Below, in pieces: positions 35,351 to 44,773 of a DNA stretch of 64,000 bases (positions are counted from its first letter, which is position 1; the number at the start of each line of letters is the position of its first letter). A model generated the notes under the pieces. That model was given only the letters and a program-made list of their open reading frames with translations, ran no database searches and had not been told where the DNA came from. Source of the stretch: Candidatus Heimdallarchaeota archaeon (GTDB lineage: Archaea; Asgardarchaeota; Heimdallarchaeia; JABLTI01). The position numbers and the translations under genes are program-made. The DNA lies in NCBI GenBank assembly GCA_019058275.1, contig JAHLVW010000016.1, positions 1-64,000 on the forward strand, written 5' to 3'.

Positions 35351-38059
35351 TTAAGTTATTATATAAGCTAGTTTCCTTCTATTCTGGAAGAACATGAAAA
35401 TACGTTCAATAAAGGAAATAGAAGGTTTATGAATTAGTATTATGCTATCTTCGTATATATAGAGAAATTCTAATCGATTCAATTTTACTTCTTTCTCTTC
35501 ATCTAATGTTTCAACCTTAATTGCTTCTTCTTCAATTTGAGTAATCTTGCCTTTGAGCAGTGTGTCTAAATCATCTTTTGTTTGCAGTGAAACAGGTTTA
35601 CCATTTAATGATTCAATAATTGAACGTTGTTGCTTTTCTTTTCCTTTCTTAAGATAAATATCAAATGGTTTGAAACCAATAACAAATTTCTCAGCAGAAA
35701 TTGTCTTAGTTTGTTCTCCTAAGGTAATAATGAATGTGCTTGCTGAAAAGTCAGCTTCATTCAATTCAAATGAATCCAAATGAGTTAAACGAGTAATCCC
35801 TTTTTGTAATAGTAGAATATCTCTTCCAACGATATCATTAATATAGGATATTGGAACTCCAGGAACCTTTAGTTCTTTGATTTCCTCTTCACCGTTCTCA
35901 ACGAATTTTGTTTTAAATGTAAAGATCTTTTCATTACCACCAATTTCAACAATCTCACCAATTTTTCCATTCTTGAAAACTTGTTTTTGTCCTAAGGACA
36001 TTTCATAGATGTTGAAGTCACTAGCAAAGACTGATTCTTTCTGTTTGTCTGATGAAGTCTTAAGCTTTAGTGGTGATGTTATTTTATTTGACAAGGTGAT
36101 ATCTTCTAGTTTTCCTATTATGAAGTTCTTTTTGTCTATTTTTGAAACTGCTACAATATCCTTACCTTTCAGATATTCAAATTGATAAGATAAGTGTGAA
36201 AGTGTATCATAATCTTTTATTCCTGTTTCACTATATTGGTCTTGGAATGTTTCATTTATGATATCAGCAGCCTTTTTCCGCATTTCATGCAATTCACGAA
36301 TGAAATCCCTTCTTACAAATGGAACTAGTAGAAAGAATGGTAATAGCGCTGCTTTAAATGGTCGAAGCTTTTCTTGTTCAACTAAAGCCATAACTCTATA
36401 AGCAGATTTAGGATGACTTGCTATTAAATTAACAAAATTCTCCATAACATTTGGTTTAATATAATTCCTATACATATTTCTTCCAGCATCACCTAAGAAT
36501 CGCAACTTCTCTGATTTTGTTTGTTCTTTGTCTGTTAGCAAATAGACACTCAAACCCATTTCACTTGCTACGCCTTGATAAAAACCATCAAGTTTAACAA
36601 GAGATTTAGCAAGTGGTTTCCCATAACCAGCTCTCATTGTTAGAAGATCTGCTCTTCCTTCAAGAAACCTAACAAATATGTAAGAGAAAGCTAGCAAAGC
36701 AATATTGTATAAATAATACCAGAGAAAACCAAATCCTACATCAGGATCGAATATGTAATCAAGAGTAGTTGCTGGTAAATTAAGTGCTTTTGTAATAGCA
36801 AATGTTAGTGCTGTAAGTATCAACAGCCAAAAGGTATGGATTTTTTGAGAATGTACTAATTCATGTCCCGCAATACCTCTTATATCATCATCTGAAAAAT
36901 CTGAAAGATCTTTTGACATAAAAGCTATTCTTTTATCAAAAAATGCTCCAAAGGCAAAGGCATTTAGGATTGGAGCCTTTACTTTTCCAACTTTTATTTT
37001 TGTTCTAATTCTAAGTTTTTGTCTTACTTCTTCAACAAGTTTCAAAACTCTCTCATGGTGTTTTCTATCTATGACTTTTTGTTCCAATTTTTCAACTAAT
37101 TTTGTTATACGTTTACTACTAAGTTCGGAAGTTTCTGTTTTTAATTTATCAATTGATTTCAATATTTGCTCATCTTTAACTTGTTTAGTTAATTTGTTCT
37201 CAATATCATCAACAGATTTGATAACATTCTCCTCTGCATCTTTTTTCACTAATTTCTGTTTTATTTTAGCAGTCAATTTTGTGAAATCTTCTTCCTTTAT
37301 ATTCTTGACTCCAAAGATTAGATGAAGCAAAGGTCCAGATATAAGATAAAGAACAAAATTCGTAAGAATCATAATTTCATAGGTTCCAAAGGAAGCGAAT
37401 AATAGCCGTTCTGCTACAGGACCCGTAAAAGTACCATAGAAGAAATTTAGACCATCTTCACCAAAATTTGAAAATTGATATAGGATAACATATGAGAAAG
37501 CAAATAGCAAAAGATAAATGATTTGTGGTGATGTTAAGCGAGATACTAAAAAGAATCTTCTACCAAAGAATATGATACAAAGTAAGAAGAAAACATAGAT
37601 AAAAACATTCCAGGCAAGTCCGAACCATTGTTGACCATTAAATGCTCCAAGTGTAAAAGCACCTTCATCACCATCAAAATGGAATTTTGAATATGTTTCC
37701 ATTACGAATTGCATTATTCTACCAGCTAGAACAACAACATAAGATATCAGAGAGGCTAACATCAATTCGCGCCATACTGGACTTTCACGAATAACCCAAA
37801 GTGAAAAAATCATTAACCAACATAAAGCTGCAAGAATAGCTAGCAAAGCATCTTGAGTGAAACCTTGAATTAAACCACCAATAACTCCTCCTAGTAACAT
37901 CATAACTAAATCAGGTTCATTCTTCTGAGTTATTACAGTATATAACTCAGTTAGTAGAAATATACCACAAAAAATGGCTATAATAAATCCTAAAGTTGCT
38001 GGTAAATTTTCTGTTGAAAACCAATCTCTAAGAACATCAGTAAAAGCTGCTAATTCCAT
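35351..38059 (-). CDS. giant M48-type membrane metalloprotease
   Basis: A 902-residue protein. Residues 1-250 hold about seven membrane helices; 255-350 is a charged coiled-coil-like region; 360-560 is the M48 catalytic region, with HELVH (399-403), two following helices, a downstream LEGRAD (third ligand Glu467, Asp471) and a later SHP motif; the last about 270 residues are strand-rich and unlike HtpX or Ste24. HtpX/Ste24 proteins cleave membrane proteins or prenylated CAAX ends and are 290-450 residues, so both ends here are large additions. The active site is intact. The substrate is unknown. Confidence 0.85.
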   Translation of the reverse strand: MELAAFTDVLRDWFSTENLPATLGFIIAIFCGIFLLTELYTVITQKNEPDLVMMLLGGVIGGLIQGFTQDALLAILAALCWLMIFSLWVIRESPVWRELMLASLISYVVVLAGRIMQFVMETYSKFHFDGDEGAFTLGAFNGQQWFGLAWNVFIYVFFLLCIIFFGRRFFLVSRLTSPQIIYLLLFAFSYVILYQFSNFGEDGLNFFYGTFTGPVAERLLFASFGTYEIMILTNFVLYLISGPLLHLIFGVKNIKEEDFTKLTAKIKQKLVKKDAEENVIKSVDDIENKLTKQVKDEQILKSIDKLKTETSELSSKRITKLVEKLEQKVIDRKHHERVLKLVEEVRQKLRIRTKIKVGKVKAPILNAFAFGAFFDKRIAFMSKDLSDFSDDDIRGIAGHELVHSQKIHTFWLLILTALTFAITKALNLPATTLDYIFDPDVGFGFLWYYLYNIALLAFSYIFVRFLEGRADLLTMRAGYGKPLAKSLVKLDGFYQGVASEMGLSVYLLTDKEQTKSEKLRFLGDAGRNMYRNYIKPNVMENFVNLIASHPKSAYRVMALVEQEKLRPFKAALLPFFLLVPFVRRDFIRELHEMRKKAADIINETFQDQYSETGIKDYDTLSHLSYQFEYLKGKDIVAVSKIDKKNFIIGKLEDITLSNKITSPLKLKTSSDKQKESVFASDFNIYEMSLGQKQVFKNGKIGEIVEIGGNEKIFTFKTKFVENGEEEIKELKVPGVPISYINDIVGRDILLLQKGITRLTHLDSFELNEADFSASTFIITLGEQTKTISAEKFVIGFKPFDIYLKKGKEKQQRSIIESLNGKPVSLQTKDDLDTLLKGKITQIEEEAIKVETLDEEKEVKLNRLEFLYIYEDSIILIHKPSISFIERIFMFFQNRRKLAYIIT

Positions 38060-38233
38060 TTTAAATGCACCATTGATTAACTTAACAAAGATTATTTATC
38101 CAAATTATTTACAAAGAGTTAAGATGAATACTCATAAACATTTCTGCTAGATTAACTATTGTTTTAAAGAACAAGATTCTATATAAAAAATAATGGAAAA
38201 GTGATTAACAATGAGTTAATCACTTTGAGTTAC

Positions 38234-39535
38234 TTATTTTCTTCTGAAATCAATAGTTATTGCATGTGCTGAACAAGATATGCAAGGATCATAGGATCTG
38301 ACCAGCATATTTAGAAGTAATTCAATTTCCTCTTGTTTCTTATCAGCAATCATTGGGGCAAATTTCTTGACATCATCCTCAATTTTGTTCGTATTATGTG
38401 CAGTTGGGGTTATTACATCAACACGAGTGATAATACCATCTTTGTCCACATCATATGAATGATTAAGGAGTCCTCGTGGAGCTTCTGTAGCGATTGTACC
38501 AGTGCCTGCTTTAATCTTGAAATCTTTGTTGTCATCTTTAGGTGGTTTCTCAATGTATTTGTCAGATATTTCAATTGCTTTATCTACACAATGCATTAAC
38601 TCAATAACTCTTGTGAGATTGTTATTAAATGGATTAAAATTTGGGAGTTTCAAACTAAATTGCTTTACCAAAGCTTTAGCATCATCAGTTAAGAATTTAT
38701 TATTGATATTTACTCTTGCAAGAGGAGAAACATAATAAATCTCACCATTGTTTATCGTTGAAAATTTTGCAGTAGAATAATCTCGAACTTCTTCTTTAAT
38801 GAAGTCCTTTTTGTAATCCTCAGCAGGAATAGTTTTTCCACTAAGCAAGCATTTTAGATCGCCTTTGAGAAATGGATAGGTTTTTCCATCATAGATAGCT
38901 ATCTGTTCTGTTTTATTGTTAAATTTTGGCATTTCCAATCCTGCATAGAGGTCAGCAAGAACTTGTGTTCCTTTTTTAAATACAATTAATTTTTCTTTCA
39001 TGGTCTCTAGTTGCTTAGTTGTTGGGTATTTACCAAAACCACCCGGTCTAATGTTTACTGGATGGATTTCACGACCGCCTATCAATGCCTGTAAATCATT
39101 AGCTATCCTTTTCATTCTGAGAATTAGCTTAACTTCATTTGGAAACTTTGGTACCATTTGTATGACTCCATCATATCCTAAGAAATCAGGCAAAGCAAGC
39201 ATTCCTACGTGTAAAATATGAGATTGAGTATTTTCTCCATGATCTAATAAGAGTCTGAAGTCTTCAACTTGTTTGCTCGGTTCAATACTAACTGAACGTT
39301 CTAACGCTTCAACAGCGGATAATTGATGGGAAGCACTACAGATAGCACAAATTCTAGACATAATATTAATTGCTTCATTATATTTTCTGCCAACAGCTAA
39401 TCCTTCAAAGAATCTTGCTCCTTCTATGATTTGCATTTCTACATTGTTGATTTCTTTCTTATCCATTTCAACTAGTAGACTTCCGTGACCTTCTACACGA
39501 CAAATGTGTTCTAAATGTAATTTCTTTACTGTCAT
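38234..39535 (-). CDS. hydA: group 3b [NiFe]-hydrogenase large (alpha) subunit
   Basis: Starts at ATG 39535 (MTVKKLHLEHICRVEGHG) behind GGTGGGA; an upstream in-frame start would overlap the delta gene. Of 433 residues, the N-terminal RICAICSASH (Cys63, Cys66, His70) and C-terminal DPCISCSAH (Cys418, Cys421, His424) supply the four Ni-Fe cysteine ligands. Ten residues follow the last His, the kind of C-terminal peptide removed by a maturation protease. It binds H2 at the NiFe(CN)2CO centre. It is the last gene of a four-gene operon in the order beta-gamma-delta-alpha, characteristic of group 3b (sulfhydrogenase-type) enzymes. No maturation genes are in the window. Confidence 0.93.
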   Translation of the reverse strand: MTVKKLHLEHICRVEGHGSLLVEMDKKEINNVEMQIIEGARFFEGLAVGRKYNEAINIMSRICAICSASHQLSAVEALERSVSIEPSKQVEDFRLLLDHGENTQSHILHVGMLALPDFLGYDGVIQMVPKFPNEVKLILRMKRIANDLQALIGGREIHPVNIRPGGFGKYPTTKQLETMKEKLIVFKKGTQVLADLYAGLEMPKFNNKTEQIAIYDGKTYPFLKGDLKCLLSGKTIPAEDYKKDFIKEEVRDYSTAKFSTINNGEIYYVSPLARVNINNKFLTDDAKALVKQFSLKLPNFNPFNNNLTRVIELMHCVDKAIEISDKYIEKPPKDDNKDFKIKAGTGTIATEAPRGLLNHSYDVDKDGIITRVDVITPTAHNTNKIEDDVKKFAPMIADKKQEEIELLLNMLVRSYDPCISCSAHAITIDFRRK

Positions 39536-39548
39536 TTCACATTCCCAC

Positions 39549-40361
39549 CTATTCTTTATCATCCTCTCCATACTTGAGATTTTTATCTTGCTCTATCCAA
39601 GCTTTTAATAAAAATTCCTTCACCTGAGGGTCTTCGCCATTATATTTTAAAACAAATCTAGTGACATCGCTCACAGATGCGCCTTTTTTCACCATTAAAT
39701 CAACTTGCTGTTGATATGCTGCTTCTAATGTCGAACCACGACAACCATCACATGGTAATCCATAACTTGGACATAATGCATCACACCCAGCTTGAATTAC
39801 TGGTCCCATACAAATTATATTATCCTCTAAGAAAATGCATCGATTTTCTTTTGCCTTACATTGATGACAAACAGGCAGATTTGGTAATTTTGGTTTACCA
39901 CCAATAAGGACATACTTAACAAAATCTAAGAATTCATATTTGTTAACAGGACATTCAAGTATATAATGATCTACCTCAACCACATTGTTAATGGGTTTAA
40001 CTTTGATAACTGGAAGTTTATCAGCATCTTTACCATATTGTGCTTCTCGGATTACTCGATCATTTCTATAGTTTCTAATTGCTTGCACGCCCCCAAAACA
40101 AGCACATGATCCTATTGCTACGAGAACTTTTGCTTTAGTCCTTAGTTCTTTTAGTTCTTTTTCTTGTTTTTTATTTACGATGCTTCCTTCAACGAATAGA
40201 ATATCATATGGACCTTTCTTATTACCAGTCATAGCCATTCTGAAATCGATGATATCAACTAAGTTCAATAAGTCAAGTAGCTCATCTTCTAGATCAAGAA
40301 TACTAAGCTGGCAACCAGTGCAACCAGTAAATCCAACTATTCCAATTTTTGGTTTTGACAC
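39549..40361 (-). CDS. hydD: group 3b [NiFe]-hydrogenase small (delta) subunit
   Basis: A 270-residue protein with the small-subunit start GIVGFTGCTGCQLSILD (first cysteines of the proximal cluster), GSCACFGG, ECPVNKYEFLDF, and downstream CHQCKAKENRCIF, CMGPVIQAGCDALCPSYGLPCDGCRG for further [4Fe-4S] clusters. It relays electrons between the NiFe site and the beta/gamma subunits. The GTG start overlaps the stop codon of the gamma gene by one base and is preceded by GAGG; the alpha gene begins 14 nt after its stop. Confidence 0.92.
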   Translation of the reverse strand: MSKPKIGIVGFTGCTGCQLSILDLEDELLDLLNLVDIIDFRMAMTGNKKGPYDILFVEGSIVNKKQEKELKELRTKAKVLVAIGSCACFGGVQAIRNYRNDRVIREAQYGKDADKLPVIKVKPINNVVEVDHYILECPVNKYEFLDFVKYVLIGGKPKLPNLPVCHQCKAKENRCIFLEDNIICMGPVIQAGCDALCPSYGLPCDGCRGSTLEAAYQQQVDLMVKKGASVSDVTRFVLKYNGEDPQVKEFLLKAWIEQDKNLKYGEDDKE

Positions 40362-41221
40362 TACATCAAAGCCTCCGGTAATGTTCTGATTTGCCTTAAG
40401 GTGAAGACTGGTCCATCAATGCAGACAAATTTATCACCTACACCACAATGGCAACATTTACCAACACCACATTTCATTTTCCTTTCAAGAGACAGGTAAA
40501 TGTGATCACTATTCAAACCGAGTTTTTCAAGTTCTATAAGTACGAATTTGTACATAATAGGTGGTCCACAAATCATTGCTATCGTATTTTTAGTGTCAAT
40601 TTGATCAGCAATCTTTGGAAAGAGATTTGTAACTACTCCTAAATTCCCTTCCCAGCACCTATCATCATCACGATCAACAGTGCATTGGAAATCTATGTCT
40701 TCTCGAACTTCATATTCATCATTTTCTTCAGGGAACAATATATCTGATGGGCATCGATCACCATAAAGCAAGAATATTTTACCATAGTCTTCTTTTTTAT
40801 CAATTGCATATCTAAATACAGAACGAAGAGGTAGATAACCTAAACCACCAGTAATGAAAAGTAAATCTTTGCCTTTGTAGTCTGCTATTGGGAATCCATT
40901 TCCAAATGGTCCTCTAATACCTACAATATCACCTTTTTTCATATTATGAATGGCATTTGTTACATTGCCGACATTTCTTATACCTAATTCAAAGGAACCT
41001 CTTTTTGTTGGAGGTGATGTTATACTAATAGGAACTTCTCCAATACCATATATTGATACCTCAACGAATTGTCCAGGAACATGTTCAAATAAAGGATTTA
41101 AATGGTTTTGAACAAATTTTAACTCAAACAGTTTTGTAGTATCAGTTAGTTCTCGAATGTTTACTATTTTAGCTTCATGGGGTATGCTAATACCTTTATC
41201 GTGGGTAACTATTGCTCTCAT
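40361..41221 (-). CDS. hydG: group 3b hydrogenase gamma subunit, FAD/NAD(P)-binding
   Basis: Starts at ATG 41221 behind GAGGTGA. The 286-residue protein is a ferredoxin-NADP reductase-type flavoprotein: N-terminal FAD barrel (VPGQFVEVSIYGIGEVPISITS with the RxYS-equivalent region), pyrophosphate loop, and an NAD(P) domain (LLFITGGLGYLPLRSVFRYAI, CGPPIMYKF). The C-terminus has CGVGKCCHCGVGDKFVC, the [2Fe-2S] cysteine set of the PyrK/HydG family. It exchanges hydride with NAD(P)H. It is paralogous to FlxA at 43529. Confidence 0.92.
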   Translation of the reverse strand: MRAIVTHDKGISIPHEAKIVNIRELTDTTKLFELKFVQNHLNPLFEHVPGQFVEVSIYGIGEVPISITSPPTKRGSFELGIRNVGNVTNAIHNMKKGDIVGIRGPFGNGFPIADYKGKDLLFITGGLGYLPLRSVFRYAIDKKEDYGKIFLLYGDRCPSDILFPEENDEYEVREDIDFQCTVDRDDDRCWEGNLGVVTNLFPKIADQIDTKNTIAMICGPPIMYKFVLIELEKLGLNSDHIYLSLERKMKCGVGKCCHCGVGDKFVCIDGPVFTLRQIRTLPEALM

Positions 41222-41222
41222 T

Positions 41223-42266
41223 TTACATTTCACCTCTAACGTCTTCTACAACATCTCTAACATCAATAACTGCTGGACAGTAAGTAATGCATCTTCCACA
41301 ACCAACGCACCCTTCAACATTATATCTTCTTGGTATATCGATAAATTTGTGCAGATAACGATACCTAAATCGCCTTTCCTTTTCATGTCGAAAGTCATGT
41401 CCACCAGCTACACTTGCAAATTCGGGATAGTAGCATGAGTCCCATTCTCTTTGTCTAGTTCCAGTTTTTAGATCAATTGAGATCTTATCCTTTACATTAA
41501 AACAGTAACAAGTTGGACAGACAAAAGTACAAGAACCACAAAACAGACATTCTTTTGTATATTTCTTCCAAGCACGAGATTCGAATTTATCTTCCAATTC
41601 ACTTGGTAATCCTTCAACAAGAATGTATTTCTTGAAATTATTCTTTTTAAGCTCAAGGGTTCTTACATATTTTTCAAAATCATCATCTGTTGGCTCTTGA
41701 AAGAGATCTGGATATAATTTAAGAATTCGTTTACCACCATCGGTATTTGGGACTATAATAAATTTATCTTTAGCAATTTCTGTGAGCATTATATCATAAC
41801 CACTTTTAGGATCATTTGAGCTCATTGACTCACAGAAACAATTCTCATAACATGGTTGCAAACAATTTATACCAATAATAAGGGCTCTTTCTCTAAGAGT
41901 GCTATAGAATTCATCTCTGAAATATTCCTTAAAAATCTTATCTAGAACATTATTTCCAGTTATATCGCAAGGTCTGACACCAAAAACAACGATTTTCTTT
42001 TCAACACCAATATCTGATTCATCTAAACAGCTTTTAATCACACCTTTAGTTCGATTAAATTTAAATAAATCTTGTTTGGCAGGATGAAAGAGTTTCTTTA
42101 TTGATATCATTGGAAGTTCGGTATCAAATAGAACCTCATCTGAACTGGATATTTCTATAAGAGTTGGTACATTATTTTTATCTGTTGTTGCTATAACTAC
42201 AAAATCACCTATCATAGCATCTACAAGTTCAGGAATTTTTTTTCTTGATATTAACTTTGAGACCAT
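41223..42266 (-). CDS. hydB: group 3b hydrogenase beta subunit, [4Fe-4S] protein
   Basis: A 347-residue protein with an N-terminal domain typical of HydB/anaerobic sulfite reductase A (VVFGVRPCDITGNNVLDKIF) and two [4Fe-4S] motifs: CLFCGSCTFVCPTCYCF and CVGCGRCITYCPAVID near the C-terminus. It passes electrons between the flavin subunit and the small subunit. It is the first gene of the operon: GGAG lies 9 nt before the ATG and a TATA-like AATATAATTAAA about 60-75 nt upstream. It resembles FlxB at 42555, transcribed divergently next to it. Confidence 0.92.
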   Translation of the reverse strand: MVSKLISRKKIPELVDAMIGDFVVIATTDKNNVPTLIEISSSDEVLFDTELPMISIKKLFHPAKQDLFKFNRTKGVIKSCLDESDIGVEKKIVVFGVRPCDITGNNVLDKIFKEYFRDEFYSTLRERALIIGINCLQPCYENCFCESMSSNDPKSGYDIMLTEIAKDKFIIVPNTDGGKRILKLYPDLFQEPTDDDFEKYVRTLELKKNNFKKYILVEGLPSELEDKFESRAWKKYTKECLFCGSCTFVCPTCYCFNVKDKISIDLKTGTRQREWDSCYYPEFASVAGGHDFRHEKERRFRYRYLHKFIDIPRRYNVEGCVGCGRCITYCPAVIDVRDVVEDVRGEM

Positions 42267-42554
42267 TACAATGACTCCAAATTGCAGAATTTTTCAAATC
42301 GTCCGAGCTTTTGTTGACATTACTTTTTAATTATATTGATGATGTTAATTATTAGTTACGATTTAAAAACTTAGAAAATTGTAATAAGCTAGTGTCAAAA
42401 ATTCATTTTTGTGAAAAAATCCACAAATTTAACCTTCTAATTTATCTTATAATATAAAGCTAAAGTATTAAAACTGAGTTTTCATAAATATACAAAAAAT
42501 CTATTAGTTTAAAAGAATGAACATCTTAAAAGAGAATTTAAAGTTGGTTGGAAA
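42267..42554. promoter_or_regulatory. divergent promoter region between the Hyd and Flx-Hdr operons
   Basis: 288 bp of AT-rich DNA separate the first genes of two redox operons. On the minus side a TATA-like AATATAATTAAA (about 42325-42340) is placed to start transcription near 42305. On the plus side AGTTTAAAAG (about 42506-42515) would start transcription near 42540, just before TTG 42555. Shared control by a redox or H2 signal is likely from the arrangement, but I find no recognisable operator. Confidence 0.5.
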
Positions 42555-43490
42555 TTGGTTTCCAGTAAATCTTACATTGTAAAGAATCTAAAGGTTTCTC
42601 CAGATTTAGAAATTAAAAACCAATATTTTTCGAAAAGACAGAAAATTTTCTCTTACAATCTTAAATCTCTAAAAATAAAGGAACACTTAGAAACAGAAGA
42701 AAAAATAATACTCATTCGTCCTTGTGATGCCATAGCTTTGGAATACATTGACAAAGTAATGCTAGAGGAGCCACATGATCCTCAGTATAAGAAGATGAGA
42801 GAGTTAAATGTTTTCGCAGTAGTAAATTGCATAGAAACCTGCGAAAAGGGTTTCTGTGTGTCAACTGGTGGGAGCTTGATTAATAATGGATTGGGTGATC
42901 TTGAATTAACTCCTCTTGAAAAGGAAACTTTTCTCGTTGAAGTGTTAACTGAAAAAGGAGAAAATTATGTTAAAAAGCTAGCATTAAAGGAAGCCACAGA
43001 AGAACAGATCAAAAAGTGTGCTAAAGCAAAAAAGAAAGCAATAGAAAATCCAGGTCAGAATATTATAGAAATTCCTACACCTGAACAAATAAGAGCAATC
43101 CCATTTGAAGAATGGGAAAAAATTGCATCAGGTTGCTTGGAATGTGGGTTCTGCAATTATTCTTGTCCAACATGTACTTGTTATGCGGAAACTCATGCTG
43201 AAAGAGGATCATCTAATTATTCCAAAATAAGAGTATGGGATGCATGCGTTTTAGAATCCTTCAACCTTATGGCGGGTGGTCATACAACAATGCCAAATCG
43301 TTCAAGGCGATTCATTAGACGTTACAGTCATAAATTTGAAGTCATACCAGAAAGTTATGGTGTACTTGGATGTGTTGGTTGTGGTAGGTGTTATCAATTA
43401 TGTCCAGCACATTTTGACATTCAAAAAATCTTAACTTATCTAGCAAAAAAGGGGGTTGAAGTAAAATCACCAGTCATAGTAAACCAATAA
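42555..43490 (+). CDS. flxB: FlxB-like iron-sulfur subunit (HydB paralogue)
   Basis: A 311-residue protein starting at TTG 42555. It shares the HydB core (LIRPCDAIALEYIDKVML; C-ETCEKGFC; CLECGFCNYSCPTCTCY; WDACVLESFNLMAGGH; CVGCGRCYQLCPAHFDI), so it carries two [4Fe-4S] clusters, but has a shorter N-terminus than the hydrogenase beta subunit. In FlxABCD-HdrABC complexes this subunit carries electrons from the flavoprotein FlxA. It is the first gene of a seven-gene run. The symbol is by analogy. Confidence 0.82.
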   Translation: MVSSKSYIVKNLKVSPDLEIKNQYFSKRQKIFSYNLKSLKIKEHLETEEKIILIRPCDAIALEYIDKVMLEEPHDPQYKKMRELNVFAVVNCIETCEKGFCVSTGGSLINNGLGDLELTPLEKETFLVEVLTEKGENYVKKLALKEATEEQIKKCAKAKKKAIENPGQNIIEIPTPEQIRAIPFEEWEKIASGCLECGFCNYSCPTCTCYAETHAERGSSNYSKIRVWDACVLESFNLMAGGHTTMPNRSRRFIRRYSHKFEVIPESYGVLGCVGCGRCYQLCPAHFDIQKILTYLAKKGVEVKSPVIVNQ

Positions 43491-43528
43491 TTTGTTCCAT
43501 TACAGATATTGCAGATGAGACTGTAGAT

Positions 43529-44272
43529 GTGAAAACATTCACTTTTACTGTAGAAGGTCAAGAGATTATAGATTATCTTCCAGGGCAATTCTTTATGTTA
43601 ACAGTGTTTGGTGTAGGTGAAGCACCGTTCGCTTTTTCATCTATTGCTGGTAAGAAATTCCAGGCGACTATAAGAGAAGCTGGAACTGTCACAGAAGCTT
43701 TACATAAACTTTCAGTTGGTAACAAGGTAGGTATAAGAGGACCATTTGGAAAACCATTTCCTTTGGAAGATTTGCAAAAAGCTGGAACTATACTTGTTGT
43801 TGCTGGTGGAATAGGTTTACCGCCACTTCGTTCATTGATACAATATATACATGCAAATAATTTCCCAAAACAAGTTATTCTTTATGGTGCTCGAACTCCT
43901 GGTGATCTTATTTACAAAAAGCAATTTGAAATGTGGAAAAAGAAACTAAAAACTGAAATGCTAGTAACAGTTGATAGAGGTGACCAAAAGTGGAAGGGGA
44001 ATGTAGGGGTTGTAACCACACTTTTTGACAAAATAAAAGTCCCTGAAAAAGTAAAAGTTGTAACTATCGGACCTGCAATAATGATGAAGTTTGTTATCAA
44101 GAAATGCTTAGAGCTTGGAATACAACCTGAGGATATTATTGTAAGCCTAGAGAATAGGATGACTTGTGGTTATGGCAAATGCGGTAACTGTGGATATGGG
44201 AAATATCTTGTCTGTAAAGATGGACCAGTATTTTCCTATGAGCAAATCAAAGATATTAAGGGGATTTTCTAG
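43529..44272 (+). CDS. flxA: FlxA-like FAD/NAD(P)-binding subunit (HydG paralogue), start uncertain
   Basis: The first canonical start is GTG 43529, giving 247 residues: FAD barrel (LPGQFFMLTVFGVGEAPFAFSS), NAD domain (TILVVAGGIGLPPLRSLIQYIH, IGPAIMMKFVI) and the C-terminal [2Fe-2S] set CGYGKCGNCGYGKYLVC. It is the entry point for NAD(P)H electrons. Oddly, the same frame is open upstream to 43460 and encodes PIICSITDIADETVDV, clearly the missing first strand of the barrel (HydG has AKIVNIRELTDTTKLF there). No ATG, GTG or TTG exists in that stretch. Either a non-standard start near 43487 or a frameshift joins it to flxB. Confidence 0.82.
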   Translation: MKTFTFTVEGQEIIDYLPGQFFMLTVFGVGEAPFAFSSIAGKKFQATIREAGTVTEALHKLSVGNKVGIRGPFGKPFPLEDLQKAGTILVVAGGIGLPPLRSLIQYIHANNFPKQVILYGARTPGDLIYKKQFEMWKKKLKTEMLVTVDRGDQKWKGNVGVVTTLFDKIKVPEKVKVVTIGPAIMMKFVIKKCLELGIQPEDIIVSLENRMTCGYGKCGNCGYGKYLVCKDGPVFSYEQIKDIKGIF

Positions 44273-44274
44273 AA

Positions 44275-44751
44275 ATGACACGTGGATTAGTATTTTATCC
44301 TGAAAAATGCAAAGATGATTGCACAGAGTGTATAGATGCATGTAAGAAGGAATATGACATTCCCTTACTTACATTAACACCTTCGAAAATTATCGTCAGT
44401 TGCCATCAATGCGAATCACCTTATTGTATGAATGTTTGCAATTCACAGGCGATTACAAAAAACAAAGGTATAGTTAAAGTTGACCCTGAACTCTGCGTTG
44501 GTTGTCATTTCTGTTTAGGAGCTTGCCCATATGGTGGTATGTATCCACATGAATTGAAAGTTCGCAAATGTGAGATGTGTGATGACAAAGAGAAACCTCT
44601 TTGTGTTGTAGCATGCAAGGAAGGAGCCTTGCAAGTTGTTGATGTGCCTAGTGAAGCAATGAAGAAAATCAAACTACCTGCTCAAAGAGTATTTACAATT
44701 GGTGAGGACTTAATTTGCTTCGTAAGCATTATCGAAGAAGGTAGCAAATAG
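44275..44751 (+). CDS. flxC: FlxC/HycB-like polyferredoxin subunit
   Basis: A 158-residue protein with several cysteine groups: CKDDCTECIDACKKEY, CHQCESPYCMNVCNSQAI, CVGCHFCLGACPYGGM and CEMCDDKEKPLCVVACKEGAL. This is the HycB/CooF-type pattern with up to four [4Fe-4S] clusters. It starts right after the flxA stop codon. It probably bridges FlxAB and HdrA. The symbol is by position and analogy to Flx operons. Confidence 0.8.
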   Translation: MTRGLVFYPEKCKDDCTECIDACKKEYDIPLLTLTPSKIIVSCHQCESPYCMNVCNSQAITKNKGIVKVDPELCVGCHFCLGACPYGGMYPHELKVRKCEMCDDKEKPLCVVACKEGALQVVDVPSEAMKKIKLPAQRVFTIGEDLICFVSIIEEGSK

Positions 44752-44773
44752 TAATTTGACTGGTGAAATTAAA

